Shown here: positions 35,165 through 44,871 of the stretch, in pieces
How the letters are laid out: the number at the start of each line of letters is the position of its first letter
Numbering within the stretch: the stretch's first letter is position 1
From: an uncultured Clostridia bacterium
Lineage (GTDB): Bacteria; Bacillota; Clostridia; Christensenellales; CAG-917
Direction of reading: 5' to 3'
Length of the DNA: 64,000 nucleotides
Assembly: GCA_944332995.1 (NCBI GenBank)
Contig: CALVKR010000001.1
Location: 186,001-250,000, forward strand
Notes under the pieces: generated by a model
Told to the model about the DNA's origin: nothing
What the model saw: only the letters and a program-made list of their open reading frames with translations
The model's database searches: none
Position numbers and translations under genes: made by a program

Positions 35165-36415
35165 TCAAAGAATGTCGTTTGCGTAAATAGGATATTTTTT
35201 GCAGAGCGCAAGGACGTTTTGCTTTACCTTCTCGACAGCCGCTTCCTTTTGCTCTATAATGTCGGCAATCATATTTCCTATCTGTTTCATTTCCTCTTCT
35301 TTCATGCCTCTTGTCGTAACGGCAGGAGTACCTATTCTGACGCCCGAGGTTACGAACGGTTTTTCGGGATCATTGGGGATAGCGTTTTTATTTACCGTTA
35401 TTCTTGCCTCGTCCAAAAGGTGCTCGAGTTCTTTTCCCGTGACGCCGGTTCCGACAAGGTTTACGAGCATGAGGTGATTGTCCGTGCCTCCCGATACGAG
35501 TTTAACGCCTCTTGACAAAAGCGTATCCGCAAGCGTTTTGGCGTTTAAAACTATTTGCTTTTGATAATTTTTGAAATCGTCGGACAAAGCCTCTTTAAAC
35601 GCTATGGCTTTAGCCGCTATGATATGCATAAGCGGACCGCCCTGTGAAGCGGGGAAAATTGCCTTGTCAATCTGCTGGGCGTATTGCTCTTTGCACATTA
35701 TCATACCGCCTCTGGGACCTCTGAGCGTCTTATGCGTTGTCGTGGTGACAAAATCGGCGTAAGGCACGGGACTTTCGTGAAGTCCTGCCGCAACAAGACC
35801 TGCGATATGCGCTATATCCACCATGAGATATGCGCCGACGGCGTCCGCTATCTCTTTAAACTTTTTAAAATCGAGCGCTCTCGGATAGGCGCTTGCGCCC
35901 GCCACTATCATTTTGGGCTTGCACTCTTTTGCGATTTCCAAAACTTTGTCATAGTCTATCCTGCCCGTTTCGGCGTCCACGCCGTATGTGACGGAATTAA
36001 AAATTTTACCGCTCAGATTGACTTTCGCTCCGTGAGTCAGATGTCCGCCGTCCGCAAGCGACATACCCAAAACGGTGTCGCCGGGGCTGAGCATTGCGTA
36101 ATAAACCGCAAAGTTTGCGTTTGAGCCGCTGTGCGCCTGGACGTTTACGTGCTCCGCTCCGAAAAGCTCTTTCGCTCTTTGAATGGCGAGTTTTTCGACT
36201 ATGTCGACGTATTGGCAGCCGCCGTAATATCTTTTATCGGGATATCCCTCGGCGTATTTGTTGGTAAGATACGAGCCTGCCGCAGCCATGACCGCCGGAG
36301 AGACGATATTTTCGCTTGCGATAAGTTCGATATTGTTTTGCTGACGTTCAAGCTCGAGCGCCATTGCGTCGTAGACTTCTTCGTCCGTTTGTCTGATAGT
36401 TTTAAGGTCGACCAT
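35165..36415 (-). CDS. glyA: serine hydroxymethyltransferase
   Basis: This 416-residue PLP enzyme converts serine and tetrahydrofolate to glycine and methylene-THF. It shows the PLP Lys in [15 protein letters not shown], the N-terminal [19 protein letters not shown] and [12 protein letters not shown]. Length is typical. GAGGTAAAT precedes the ATG. It is the last gene of a ten-gene run. Confidence 0.97.
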   Translation of the reverse strand: MVDLKTIRQTDEEVYDAMALELERQQNNIELIASENIVSPAVMAAAGSYLTNKYAEGYPDKRYYGGCQYVDIVEKLAIQRAKELFGAEHVNVQAHSGSNANFAVYYAMLSPGDTVLGMSLADGGHLTHGAKVNLSGKIFNSVTYGVDAETGRIDYDKVLEIAKECKPKMIVAGASAYPRALDFKKFKEIADAVGAYLMVDIAHIAGLVAAGLHESPVPYADFVTTTTHKTLRGPRGGMIMCKEQYAQQIDKAIFPASQGGPLMHIIAAKAIAFKEALSDDFKNYQKQIVLNAKTLADTLLSRGVKLVSGGTDNHLMLVNLVGTGVTGKELEHLLDEARITVNKNAIPNDPEKPFVTSGVRIGTPAVTTRGMKEEEMKQIGNMIADIIEQKEAAVEKVKQNVLALCKKYPIYANDIL

Positions 36416-36425
36416 ATTTACCTCG

Positions 36426-36743
36426 CTATTGTAATGCTTTTTCGATTGATGCGACGATTTGCGCTTTTGTTCTGAAGCCTGTCATTTCCTCAACCTTTTC
36501 GCCGTCTTTAAAGACGATCATAGTGGGGATAGACCTGATGTTAAACTTGTCGGCGAGATCGGGATTTTCGTCCACGTTGACTTTGCCCACGTTTATCTTG
36601 TCGCCAAGCTCGCTGGAGATTTCGTCGATGACGGGACCGAGCATTTTGCAAGGACCGCACCACGGCGCCCAAAAGTCGACAAGCGTCACTTGTTTGCCTG
36701 TGATTGTTTCGTTGAAATTCTCGTTAGTTATAACTAAACTCAT
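36426..36743 (-). CDS. trxA: thioredoxin
   Basis: This 105-residue protein has the [18 protein letters not shown] active site (CGPC) and the cis-Pro region [14 protein letters not shown], the full TrxA fold and usual length. It reduces disulfides in the cytoplasm. AAGGAG precedes the ATG. It lies between glyA and rseC in the run. Confidence 0.97.
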   Translation of the reverse strand: MSLVITNENFNETITGKQVTLVDFWAPWCGPCKMLGPVIDEISSELGDKINVGKVNVDENPDLADKFNIRSIPTMIVFKDGEKVEEMTGFRTKAQIVASIEKALQ

Positions 36744-36769
36744 TTTGTTACTCCTTAAAAAATTTTCAC

Positions 36770-37315
36770 TCAGTCTTTGGGTTTATCCCCGTCCGACTCG
36801 GCGCCGATATCCTCCGTACAAGAGACGTTTTCGGCTTCGTCCGATATCTCATCAGATTCTGCCTGTTCGGTGTCGGAATCCGACGGAACTAAACTTTCAA
36901 GCCTGAATTGTTCGTTTTCAATGGGAATATCCACCATAACGGGGACAAATCCCTTCTTTTTGCGCAATACTCTGTCCAATACGACGGAAATGACAAATCC
37001 GCCAACAAGCCCTATAAGAGCGAGTATCGCCTGCCACATTTCGCTTATGACAGAGCCTATACCGATGCCGATTCCCACCAACACCAAAGGTATTATATAA
37101 ACTATAAACGCCGCTGTCAACACAAATCGCTTGCCCATTTCAACGGCTGCGTAATCGCCCACGTTAAGATTGAGAGTGTTTTTGACGACAACCTGCACTT
37201 TCATCGAGTCTTTTGTGACAGCGCACATATGGCATTTGTCGCAAGCGGACTTGCGGTCAAACTGCACGGTGGCTTTGTCGCCTTTGATTTTTACGATCAC
37301 GCCCTTTTCAATCAT
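36770..37315 (-). CDS. RseC/MucC-family membrane protein
   Basis: This 181-residue protein has the family pattern: an N-terminal Cys cluster (SACDKCHMCAV, about 18-28), two membrane helices (about 65-84 and 90-111: RFVLTAAFIVYIIPLVLVG and AILALIGLVGGFVISVVL) and a polar, acidic C-tail longer than usual. RseC-like proteins take part in reduction of Fe-S proteins or in RNF-type electron transfer in some bacteria; the role here is unknown. It overlaps hisS by four bases. Neighbouring trxA may be a redox partner by context. Confidence 0.85.
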   Translation of the reverse strand: MIEKGVIVKIKGDKATVQFDRKSACDKCHMCAVTKDSMKVQVVVKNTLNLNVGDYAAVEMGKRFVLTAAFIVYIIPLVLVGIGIGIGSVISEMWQAILALIGLVGGFVISVVLDRVLRKKKGFVPVMVDIPIENEQFRLESLVPSDSDTEQAESDEISDEAENVSCTEDIGAESDGDKPKD

Positions 37316-38547
37316 AACTTATCCGCCGAAACGCTCTGTTGTTCTCCCGTGGTCATATCCTTGACTTTGAGCGTGTTTGTTTTGATTTCCTCATCGCCTA
37401 TTATGACGACGTATTTTGCTCCTATTTTATCGGCATATTTCATTTGCGCTTTGACGCTTCTGCCCAAAAGGTCTGTTTCGACCGACCTGCCCTTTGCCCT
37501 CAACGAAGCGGCAAGTTTTAAGGCGTATTCCGCCTCCGTCTCGCCCATCGAGCCGATATAGTATTCGACTGTCTCGGCAGGCGCTTTGTCTAAAAGATTT
37601 TCGCTTTCTAAAACTATCAGAAGTCTTTCAAGCCCCATGCCGAATCCTACGGCAGGAGTGGGTTTACCCCCCACTTCCTCCACTAAAGAATCGTACCTGC
37701 CTCCTCCGCATACGGTGCCTTGTGCGCCTATCGCATCGGATACGAATTCAAATACCGTTTTGGTGTAATAGTCAAGACCTCTTACTATTTTCGGATTGAC
37801 AACGTATTTTATGCCGACTTCGTCCAATCCTCTTTTGAGTTTTTCAAAATGCTCTTTGCACTCGTCGCAAAGATAATCGAGCACAACGGGAGCCTCTGCC
37901 GTGACCGCCTTGCATTTTTCCTCTTTGCAATCCAAAATCCTGAGCGGATTTTTTTCAAAACGGCTGTTGCACGTCGGGCACATATCCTTGAGGTGCTCGA
38001 AAAGATATTGCTTTAAAGCCTCGTTATATACCTTTCTGCACTTAGGGCAGCCTATGCTGTTTATATTTAAGGTGAGTTTTTCAAGCCCTAAAGTATCGAA
38101 AAATCTTTTGGCGAGAGATATGACCTCTACGTCCGCCATAGCCGATGCGGCTCCGTATAATTCCACGCCGAATTGGTGATGTTCTCTGAGCCTGCCCGCC
38201 TGCGGTCTTTCGTAACGGAAGACGGGAGTGAGATAATACATTTTATAAGGAAGAATACCGCTACCCTGAACGGAGCCGACGTATGCCCTTGCCACGCCTG
38301 CCGTGCCTTCCGGCTTGAGCGTGACGGAGCGGCCGCCCTTGTCCTCAAAGGTATACATTTCTTTTGTGACAATGTCGGTAGTCTCTCCCACGCCTCTGAG
38401 GAATAGCTCGGTATGCTCGAAAACAGGCGTTCTTATCTCTTTAAAGCCGAACAAAGATGCAACGCTTCTTGCCGTGTTTTCGACGTAGTGCCACTTGAAA
38501 GCCTCCTCGGGAAGCATATCCTTTGTGCCTTTTGGTATAGTAAACAT
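37312..38547 (-). CDS. hisS: histidyl-tRNA synthetase
   Basis: This 411-residue class II synthetase charges tRNA-His. It shows motif 2 (FRYERPQAGRLREHHQFG), the HisRS motifs GLDYYTKTVFE and GGRYDSLVEEVGG, and motif 3 (VGFGMGLERLLIV), with a C-terminal anticodon-binding domain. There is a Cys cluster (IGCPKCR; MCPTCNSR; CDECKEH) in the insertion region. Length is typical. GGAGAG precedes the ATG. No T-box leader is seen upstream. Confidence 0.97.
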   Translation of the reverse strand: MFTIPKGTKDMLPEEAFKWHYVENTARSVASLFGFKEIRTPVFEHTELFLRGVGETTDIVTKEMYTFEDKGGRSVTLKPEGTAGVARAYVGSVQGSGILPYKMYYLTPVFRYERPQAGRLREHHQFGVELYGAASAMADVEVISLAKRFFDTLGLEKLTLNINSIGCPKCRKVYNEALKQYLFEHLKDMCPTCNSRFEKNPLRILDCKEEKCKAVTAEAPVVLDYLCDECKEHFEKLKRGLDEVGIKYVVNPKIVRGLDYYTKTVFEFVSDAIGAQGTVCGGGRYDSLVEEVGGKPTPAVGFGMGLERLLIVLESENLLDKAPAETVEYYIGSMGETEAEYALKLAASLRAKGRSVETDLLGRSVKAQMKYADKIGAKYVVIIGDEEIKTNTLKVKDMTTGEQQSVSADKL

Positions 38548-38554
38548 ATCTCTC

Positions 38555-39865
38555 CTATAAAATAAACTTTTTGAGGTTTGCGCTCTTTAAAGCCTTTGAC
38601 AGGTGCTCCTCGACAAATTTTTTATCCACTTCGATTTTGGTTGTCACGCTGTCGTCCGCTTCGTATAAGATATCCGAAAGCAAATCCTCGAGCACGGCGT
38701 GAAGTCTTCTCGCTCCGAGGTTTTCGCTCGTTTCGTTTTGCAAATAAGCGGCTTTGGCTATCTCTCTTATAGCGTCGTTGCTGAAGTTGAGCTCCACGCC
38801 GTCCACCTTTAAAAGTTCTTTATATTGCTTCAAAACGGCGTTGTCCGGTTCCGTCAGAATTTTGACGAAATCGTCCTCGGTGAGGTTGTCGAGTTCCACC
38901 TTGATGGGGAAACGTCCCTGAAGCTCGGGAATGAGGTCGGACACCTTTGAAACGTGGAAAGCGCCTGCCGCTATGAACAGAATAAAATCCGTTTTGAGCG
39001 AGCCGTATTTAGTCTGAACGGTACAGCCTTCGACAATGGGAAGAATATCCCTTTGCACGCCCTCTCTTGAAACGTCGGGACCTTGACCGCCGCTTCTGCC
39101 TGCCACTTTGTCTATCTCGTCGATAAACACGACGCCGTCCTGTTCCGCTCTTTGGAGCGCCTCGACGTTTATACTGTCGCTGTCGAGCATCTTTTCCGCT
39201 TCGTTGTTTTTGATTATCTCCATAGCCCTTTTGACGGTAAGATGCCTTTTCTTTTTCTGTTGAGGAAGTATACCGCCGAAAATATCGCCTATATTGATAC
39301 CCTCCTGACCGGGTGCAACCTGAATGGGCTTGGGCTGAATAGTCATTTCCACTTCCACGGGCATATTGTCAAGATTTCCCTTTCTGAGCTCGGAGAGAAT
39401 TTCCTCTTTGAGTTCGGCGTCGCTTTTAGCTTCTGCGGTATCTTTCTTTATTTTCGGGAAAAGCACCTGAAGAAGATGACCTTCGGCTATCTCTATTGCA
39501 CGCGGCATGACCTCTTTGATTTTCTCGTCCTTTACAAGCCTTATGGAAACTTCGACGAGGTCTCTTATTATCGACTCGACGTCACGACCGACGTAACCTA
39601 CTTCGGTAAACTTTGTCGCCTCGACTTTGACAAAAGGCGCTTTGACGATTTTGGCAAGACGCCTGGCTATTTCCGTTTTACCTACGCCGGTAGGTCCTTT
39701 CATTACTATGTTTTTGGGAGTTATCTCCTCTCTCATTTCCTCGCTCAGTTTGCTGCGGCGGTATCTGTTTCTGAGCGCAATCGCCACCGCCACTTTTGCT
39801 TTATGCTGACCTATTATATATCTGTCTAATTCTTCGACGATTTTTTTAGGAGTCAATTCGTTCAT
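38555..39865 (-). CDS. hslU: HslU ATPase subunit of the HslUV protease
   Basis: This 436-residue AAA+ unfoldase has Walker A (GPTGVGKTEIARRLAK), Walker B (VVFIDEIDKVAGRSG), the I-domain and the pore region (VGYVGRDVESIIRDLVE). It feeds proteins to HslV. GAGGTGAT precedes the ATG. It is encoded eight bases after hslV, and the run with trmFO, topA and dprA is the known Firmicute arrangement. Confidence 0.97.
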   Translation of the reverse strand: MNELTPKKIVEELDRYIIGQHKAKVAVAIALRNRYRRSKLSEEMREEITPKNIVMKGPTGVGKTEIARRLAKIVKAPFVKVEATKFTEVGYVGRDVESIIRDLVEVSIRLVKDEKIKEVMPRAIEIAEGHLLQVLFPKIKKDTAEAKSDAELKEEILSELRKGNLDNMPVEVEMTIQPKPIQVAPGQEGINIGDIFGGILPQQKKKRHLTVKRAMEIIKNNEAEKMLDSDSINVEALQRAEQDGVVFIDEIDKVAGRSGGQGPDVSREGVQRDILPIVEGCTVQTKYGSLKTDFILFIAAGAFHVSKVSDLIPELQGRFPIKVELDNLTEDDFVKILTEPDNAVLKQYKELLKVDGVELNFSNDAIREIAKAAYLQNETSENLGARRLHAVLEDLLSDILYEADDSVTTKIEVDKKFVEEHLSKALKSANLKKFIL

Positions 39866-39873
39866 AAATCACC

Positions 39874-40407
39874 TCATACCTTTTCGACCGTGATATGGTC
39901 GTTCGTGTAAACACAAATCTCGCTCGCTATCAAAAGTGCCTTGCGGGCTATCTCGACTGAGTCGAGGTCGGTGTTTTGCACGAGTGCTCTTGCCGCCGCC
40001 AAGGCGTAGTTTCCGCCGCTGCCTATGGCGCAGATTCCGCTTTCCGGCTCGATGACCTCGCCGTTGCCGCTGACGAGCAAAAGCGTATCTTTATCCGCCA
40101 CAATCATCATCGCCTCTAAGCGGCGCATGGCGTTTTGCGTTCTCCAAAGGTCGGCAAGCTCAACGGCGCTTCTCATGAGGTTTCCGCTGTATTTTTGCAG
40201 CATTTCCTCAAATTTTTCCGAAAGCGCAAAGGCGTCCGCAACGGAGCCGGCAAACCCTATAACGACTTTGTCGTCGTATATCCTTTTAACTTTGACCGCA
40301 TTGCCCTTGAAGATGACGCTTTCGCTCATGGTGACCTGTCCGTCGCCGGCGATTGCCGTTTCTCCGTTACGCTTTACGGCGCAAATGGTAGTTCCTTTAA
40401 ATTCCAT
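39874..40407 (-). CDS. hslV: HslV protease subunit
   Basis: This 177-residue proteasome-like peptidase starts MEFKGTTICAVKRNGETAIAGDGQVT. The catalytic Thr is the first of the TTI pair after a five-residue propeptide. Other conserved parts are GFAGSVADAF and ESGICAIGSGGNYALAAARAL. Length is typical. GGAGAAT lies upstream. It works with HslU, encoded next. Confidence 0.97.
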   Translation of the reverse strand: MEFKGTTICAVKRNGETAIAGDGQVTMSESVIFKGNAVKVKRIYDDKVVIGFAGSVADAFALSEKFEEMLQKYSGNLMRSAVELADLWRTQNAMRRLEAMMIVADKDTLLLVSGNGEVIEPESGICAIGSGGNYALAAARALVQNTDLDSVEIARKALLIASEICVYTNDHITVEKV

Positions 40408-40416
40408 AAAATTCTC

Positions 40417-41712
40417 CTATTCATTCAAGCATTCCGCAAAAGGCATTATATCACACATTGCCCTTTGGTAATACTCTTTTTTTCTGTTTTTTTTGTCTTT
40501 GCACTCTATATGAGGCAAAATCCCGAAATTGGCGTTCATCGGCTGGTAGTTTGAAGTTGCCGTCGTCGTATGGGCGCACAGCGCACCGCTTATCGTCGTA
40601 TAAGGCGGAACGATTGCCTCTTTGCCCTCGAGTTCACGGTGAAGATTGACTGCGGCTATAAGACCGCTCATTATCGATTCGACGTATCCTTCCACTCCCG
40701 AAAGCTGACCGCCTATGTATACGGGCGTATCCCCTTTTAACCTAAAGCCTTTATCCAATATCTTCGGGGCGTTAATATAAGTGTTTTTATGCATGACGCC
40801 GTATCTTAAAAACTCGGCGTCGTGCAAAGCCGGTATCAGCGAAAACACCCTCTTTTGCTCTTTAAACGTGAGATTTGTCTGAAACCCCACCATATTGAAG
40901 CAATCGCCTTTTAAGTTTTCCTTTCTAAGCTGAACGATTGCGTAATATTTCTTTCCCGTTTCGGGGTGCGAGAGTCCCACGGGCTTCAGAGGACCGAATC
41001 TTATGGCGTCCTCGCCCCTCTTTGCCATGACTTCGATGGGCATACACCCCTCGAATACCTCTTTCCCCTCAAAATCTTTCAGTTTTACCGTTTCGGCGGT
41101 TACGAGATTTCTGTAAAAATTTAAATATTCCTCTTTATCCATAAAGAGATTTAAATAATCTCCACCCTTTCCGTAACGACCGCCCCAAAAGGCGTGGTGC
41201 ATATCTATGCCCGAAACAATGGGCGCTATTGCGTCAAAGAAATAAAAGCCTGAGCCGAATTTTTCACGAAACGCCTTTGAAAGACTCTCGGACGTCAACG
41301 GCCCTGTGCAAATCACGGTAGGTTCGTCGGGCAAAGCCTTGACTTCCTGCCTTATAAGTTTGAAGTTATTATAAGAAAAAAGTTTGTCCTCAATAAGGCG
41401 AGAAAACAGCTGTCTGTCCACTGCAAGCGCGCCGCCCGCTTCCACTTTAGCCTTATATGCTAAATCGAGCAAGAGACAATCCATTTGCTTTAGCTCGTCT
41501 TTAAGCAATCCGGAAGCCGTTTCGGGGTCGACGGATTTGAGCGAGTTGGAGCAGACAAGCTCCGCCAGCGATGAGGTTTTGTGCGCTCCCGTTTCGGTTG
41601 TAGGGCGCATTTCAAACATTTCAACGGCATATCCTCTCTTTAAAAGCTGATACGCCGCCTCGCAGCCGGCAAGCCCGCCGCCTATTATTTTAACCGTTCG
41701 GGTTGTTTGCAT
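40417..41712 (-). CDS. trmFO: tRNA (uracil-54-C5)-methyltransferase, folate-dependent
   Basis: This 431-residue flavoprotein uses methylene-THF to make m5U54 in tRNA. It starts at the ATG at 41712 (GGAGAT upstream), overlapping the topA end, because the frame above it runs into topA without a site. It shows the FAD motif IIGGGLAGCEAAYQLL, the EMRPTTETGAHKT segment and SNSLKSVDPETASGLLK, plus the redox Cys in ICTGPLTS. Its glyA-supplied folate substrate is made at the end of the same run. Confidence 0.96.
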   Translation of the reverse strand: MQTTRTVKIIGGGLAGCEAAYQLLKRGYAVEMFEMRPTTETGAHKTSSLAELVCSNSLKSVDPETASGLLKDELKQMDCLLLDLAYKAKVEAGGALAVDRQLFSRLIEDKLFSYNNFKLIRQEVKALPDEPTVICTGPLTSESLSKAFREKFGSGFYFFDAIAPIVSGIDMHHAFWGGRYGKGGDYLNLFMDKEEYLNFYRNLVTAETVKLKDFEGKEVFEGCMPIEVMAKRGEDAIRFGPLKPVGLSHPETGKKYYAIVQLRKENLKGDCFNMVGFQTNLTFKEQKRVFSLIPALHDAEFLRYGVMHKNTYINAPKILDKGFRLKGDTPVYIGGQLSGVEGYVESIMSGLIAAVNLHRELEGKEAIVPPYTTISGALCAHTTTATSNYQPMNANFGILPHIECKDKKNRKKEYYQRAMCDIMPFAECLNE

Positions 41713-43798
41713 CGTTTGATACGATCTCCGTTTTAGAGCACTCTTTAGAGGTGCATACGTATTTTGTCGTGTTGTCCTTTTTAACAATCTTCATTGTCGA
41801 GCCGCAGTCGGGACAGAAATGCGGAGCGGGTATATCCCACGACATAAAATCGCAGTTGGGATAATTTGAGCATCCGTAAAAGAGTTTTCCCTTTTTGGAA
41901 TATTTTTTAACAATATCGCCGCCGCACTTGGGACACTTTGCCACGCTCTGCACGAATTTTTTGACGTTTTTGCAATTCGGATAATTGGGACACGCCAAAA
42001 ACTTGCCGTAACGGCCGTCCTTTATGACCATGTGAGCGCCGCACTTTTCGCATATGACGTCCGTAACCTCGTCCGGCACTTTTGCCCTTTCGCCGTTTTT
42101 GATGGCATATTCGACGTGCTTGATGAGAGTGGGATAATAAGCCTCGATAAGGTCCTGCCACTTACCCTCGCCCTCGGCTATCTTGTCGAGAGCGCCTTCC
42201 ATTCTCGCAGTGAAAGTGAGGTTCATGATATCGGAAAAATATTTTTCCATATATTCGCAAACCGTTTCACCGAGCTTTGTAGGCATTATCGATTTACCCT
42301 CTTTTTGAGTGTAATTCCTCTTGGCGATGACGGAAATGATGGACGCATAAGTGCTCGGTCTGCCAATGCCGTTTTCTTCCATAGCCTTGACGAGCGTTGC
42401 GTCGCTGTATCTCGCCGGCGGCTTGGTGAATTTCTGCTCGGACAAGGTATCTTTGAGCACGAGCTTTTCCCCCTCCGTCATATCCGGAAGAATGGAAAGC
42501 TGATTTTCGTCCTCTTCTTTTTCCTGAGTCGCTTCGTAAACCGCCGTGTATCCTTTAAACAGCACGCTTTTGCCCTTTAAGACGAAGCCGTAGTTTTTGT
42601 CGGCGGCGCCTACGATATGCACGTTCATGGTGTTGTAGGTAGCGTCCGTCATCTGAGATGCTAAATATCTTTCGTAGATGAGTTTATAAAGCCTGTATTG
42701 GTCGCGCTCTATCTTTCCCTCGAGCGAGGCGGGAGTTCTCTCTAAAGATATTGGCCTTATCGCCTCGTGAGCGTCCTGAGCTTTATCGCTCGTCTTATAA
42801 AAGTTCTGTTTTTCGGGAGCGTATTCGCTGCCGTAAACTCCCCTGATATACTCGAGCGTCAAAGCCGCAAAATCGGGAGAGACTCTCACCGAGTCGGTTC
42901 TGATATAAGTTACGAGAGCGGTTTGTCCCTCGCCTGCAATCTCTATGCCCTCGTATAACTGCTGAGCCACTCTGAGCGATTTATCCGCCGTCATGTTGAG
43001 CTTGTGGCTTGCTTCCTGCTGAAGAGTGGAAGTGGTAAAAGGCGGTGCGGGATGACTTTTGGACACGCCCTTTTTGACGCTGTCTATAGTATACGCGGCA
43101 TTTTTTATCTGTGACAGTATGGCGTTGGCGTCGTCGCCGTTTGTAACCTTTGTCTTTTTGCCGTCTATATCGTTGAACGCCGCTTTAAATACCGTCTTGT
43201 GTCCCTCTTTGGAAAGGAGAGCGAATATATTCCAATACTCCTCGGGAACGAAAGCCCTTATCTCCCTTTCACGGTCGACTATCATTTTGAGAGCGGCGGA
43301 TTGCACTCTGCCGGCAGACAGACCGCCCTTTAGCTTTCTTGAAAGGACGGGGGAAATTTTATAGCCGACAAGACGGTCGAGCACACGCCTCGCCTGCTGA
43401 GAGTCGACGAGATTCATGTTTATCTCTCTCGGCTCCTCGAGCGCCTTGTTTACCGCTTTTTTGGATATCTCGTGAAATTCAATCCTCGGCTTTTCGCTCT
43501 TAATCCCGAGCGTGTTTTTAAGATGCCAGCTTATCGCCTCTCCCTCACGGTCGGGGTCGGTTGCGAGATATACTTCGTCGTATTTTTTTACTGCGGCGGA
43601 TAATTTTTTAATTAGTTCCTCTTTGTCGGGGGAAATGACGTATTGAGGCTCAAAATGATTTTTGACGTCGATGGCGAGCGTTTTGGCAGGCAGGTCGCAA
43701 ACGTGACCTTTTGAAGCCATGACCGCTATGTCGCCTCCGAGATACTTTTGAATGGTTTTCGCCTTAGACGGCGACTCTACAATGATAAGTTTTTTCAT
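41690..43798 (-). CDS. topA: DNA topoisomerase I
   Basis: This 702-residue type IA enzyme relaxes negative supercoils. It has the TOPRIM start MKKLIIVESPSKAKTIQKYLG, the ATDPDREGEAISWHL metal region and the catalytic Tyr in TYIRTDSVRVS. Three C-terminal zinc ribbons follow (CEKCGAHM...CPNYPNC, CPKCGGD...CSNYPNC, CPDCGST...C). Length is typical. It is followed by trmFO with a 23-base overlap and preceded by dprA. Confidence 0.97.
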   Translation of the reverse strand: MKKLIIVESPSKAKTIQKYLGGDIAVMASKGHVCDLPAKTLAIDVKNHFEPQYVISPDKEELIKKLSAAVKKYDEVYLATDPDREGEAISWHLKNTLGIKSEKPRIEFHEISKKAVNKALEEPREINMNLVDSQQARRVLDRLVGYKISPVLSRKLKGGLSAGRVQSAALKMIVDREREIRAFVPEEYWNIFALLSKEGHKTVFKAAFNDIDGKKTKVTNGDDANAILSQIKNAAYTIDSVKKGVSKSHPAPPFTTSTLQQEASHKLNMTADKSLRVAQQLYEGIEIAGEGQTALVTYIRTDSVRVSPDFAALTLEYIRGVYGSEYAPEKQNFYKTSDKAQDAHEAIRPISLERTPASLEGKIERDQYRLYKLIYERYLASQMTDATYNTMNVHIVGAADKNYGFVLKGKSVLFKGYTAVYEATQEKEEDENQLSILPDMTEGEKLVLKDTLSEQKFTKPPARYSDATLVKAMEENGIGRPSTYASIISVIAKRNYTQKEGKSIMPTKLGETVCEYMEKYFSDIMNLTFTARMEGALDKIAEGEGKWQDLIEAYYPTLIKHVEYAIKNGERAKVPDEVTDVICEKCGAHMVIKDGRYGKFLACPNYPNCKNVKKFVQSVAKCPKCGGDIVKKYSKKGKLFYGCSNYPNCDFMSWDIPAPHFCPDCGSTMKIVKKDNTTKYVCTSKECSKTEIVSNDANNPNG

Positions 43799-43806
43799 AT
43801 AACTCC

Positions 43807-44871
43807 CTATGCCAAAGCATAATAATTTCCGTTTAATTTCTGCACGACGCCCATGATTTCGAGTTCCGTCAGAACGGCGGACAGTTCGGATGCCGAAACC
43901 TTTACCGCTTCCAGAATTTCCTCGAAATGCAATTCGCCCTCGTATAGAGCGTTTACGACAAACTGTGCCGTTACGCTCAGTTGAACGGTATCCGTTTCCT
44001 CTTTAAAAGGGGATATACCCATTCTTTCCAAAACGTCCTCGGGGCTTGTTACGACGGCGCCCTGCATTTCCTTTATCAAGGCGTTTGTTCCCTCGCTTGC
44101 CTCGCTGTTGATATTTCCCGGCACGACAAACAGCTCTTTGCCCTGCTCGACGGCAAGCCTTGCCGATATAAGACTTCCGCTCTTTAGCGACGCTTCCGCC
44201 AAAAACACACCGTCCGATAGTCCGGTTATTATGCGGTTCCTTTCGGGGAAGTGAAATTGAAGCGGCTTTACTCCGAGTCTGTATTCGCTGACAAGCAATC
44301 CGCCCGAGTTTAATATCTCTGAATAGAGCGACTTGTTTTCCGCAGGATAGCAAACGTCCAATCCGCAGGCAAACACGGCGACGGTGGGTTTGGAAAGCGA
44401 AACGCATACCCTGTGCGATACGGAATCCAGCCCTCTTGCGAATCCCGACACGACGGTGAGCGAATTTTGCGCAAACGCTTTCGTAAAATCTTCCGTCACT
44501 TTTACGCCGTAACGTGTGGGACGGCGTGTGCCGACAACCGCTATCATTTTCGTTGCGAGCAAATCGGCGTTGCCTCTAAGATATAAAAGATTCGGCGGAT
44601 TGTCAATGTTTTTTAATGAGTTTGGGTATTCTTCGTCGTAAACAGACAATAATCGAACGTTTGCCGAGTCAAGTTCCGACAAAATATAACTTATTCCCTT
44701 TATGATATTTTTAATCGATTCCGTTAAATCATTATTAAAAACACCCTTAAATTTTAAATCGAAAATGTCCTCGGGTGAAATTTTAGTTAAAATATCCTTT
44801 TTCTGCTCCGCCGTGCCCTCCGAATAGGATAACGCTAAGAGCGCAAGCGTGCTTTTTGAATAATCAAACAT
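43807..44871 (-). CDS. dprA: DNA-processing protein DprA
   Basis: This 354-residue protein loads RecA on incoming single-stranded DNA. It starts at the ATG at 44871, overlapping the comM stop; an upstream TTG frame is less likely. The Rossmann core shows MIAVVGTRRPTRYGVKV, VVSGFARGLDSVSHR and NRIITGLSDGVFLAEA, and a C-terminal winged helix (LHFEEILEAVKVSASELSAVLTELEIMGVV) follows. Length is typical. It is co-encoded with comM, which also acts in transformation. Confidence 0.95.
   Translation of the reverse strand: MFDYSKSTLALLALSYSEGTAEQKKDILTKISPEDIFDLKFKGVFNNDLTESIKNIIKGISYILSELDSANVRLLSVYDEEYPNSLKNIDNPPNLLYLRGNADLLATKMIAVVGTRRPTRYGVKVTEDFTKAFAQNSLTVVSGFARGLDSVSHRVCVSLSKPTVAVFACGLDVCYPAENKSLYSEILNSGGLLVSEYRLGVKPLQFHFPERNRIITGLSDGVFLAEASLKSGSLISARLAVEQGKELFVVPGNINSEASEGTNALIKEMQGAVVTSPEDVLERMGISPFKEETDTVQLSVTAQFVVNALYEGELHFEEILEAVKVSASELSAVLTELEIMGVVQKLNGNYYALA

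Noticed and set aside
39083-39829. 248-codon plus-strand frame opposite hslU
   Set aside because: Antisense shadow of a highly conserved gene.
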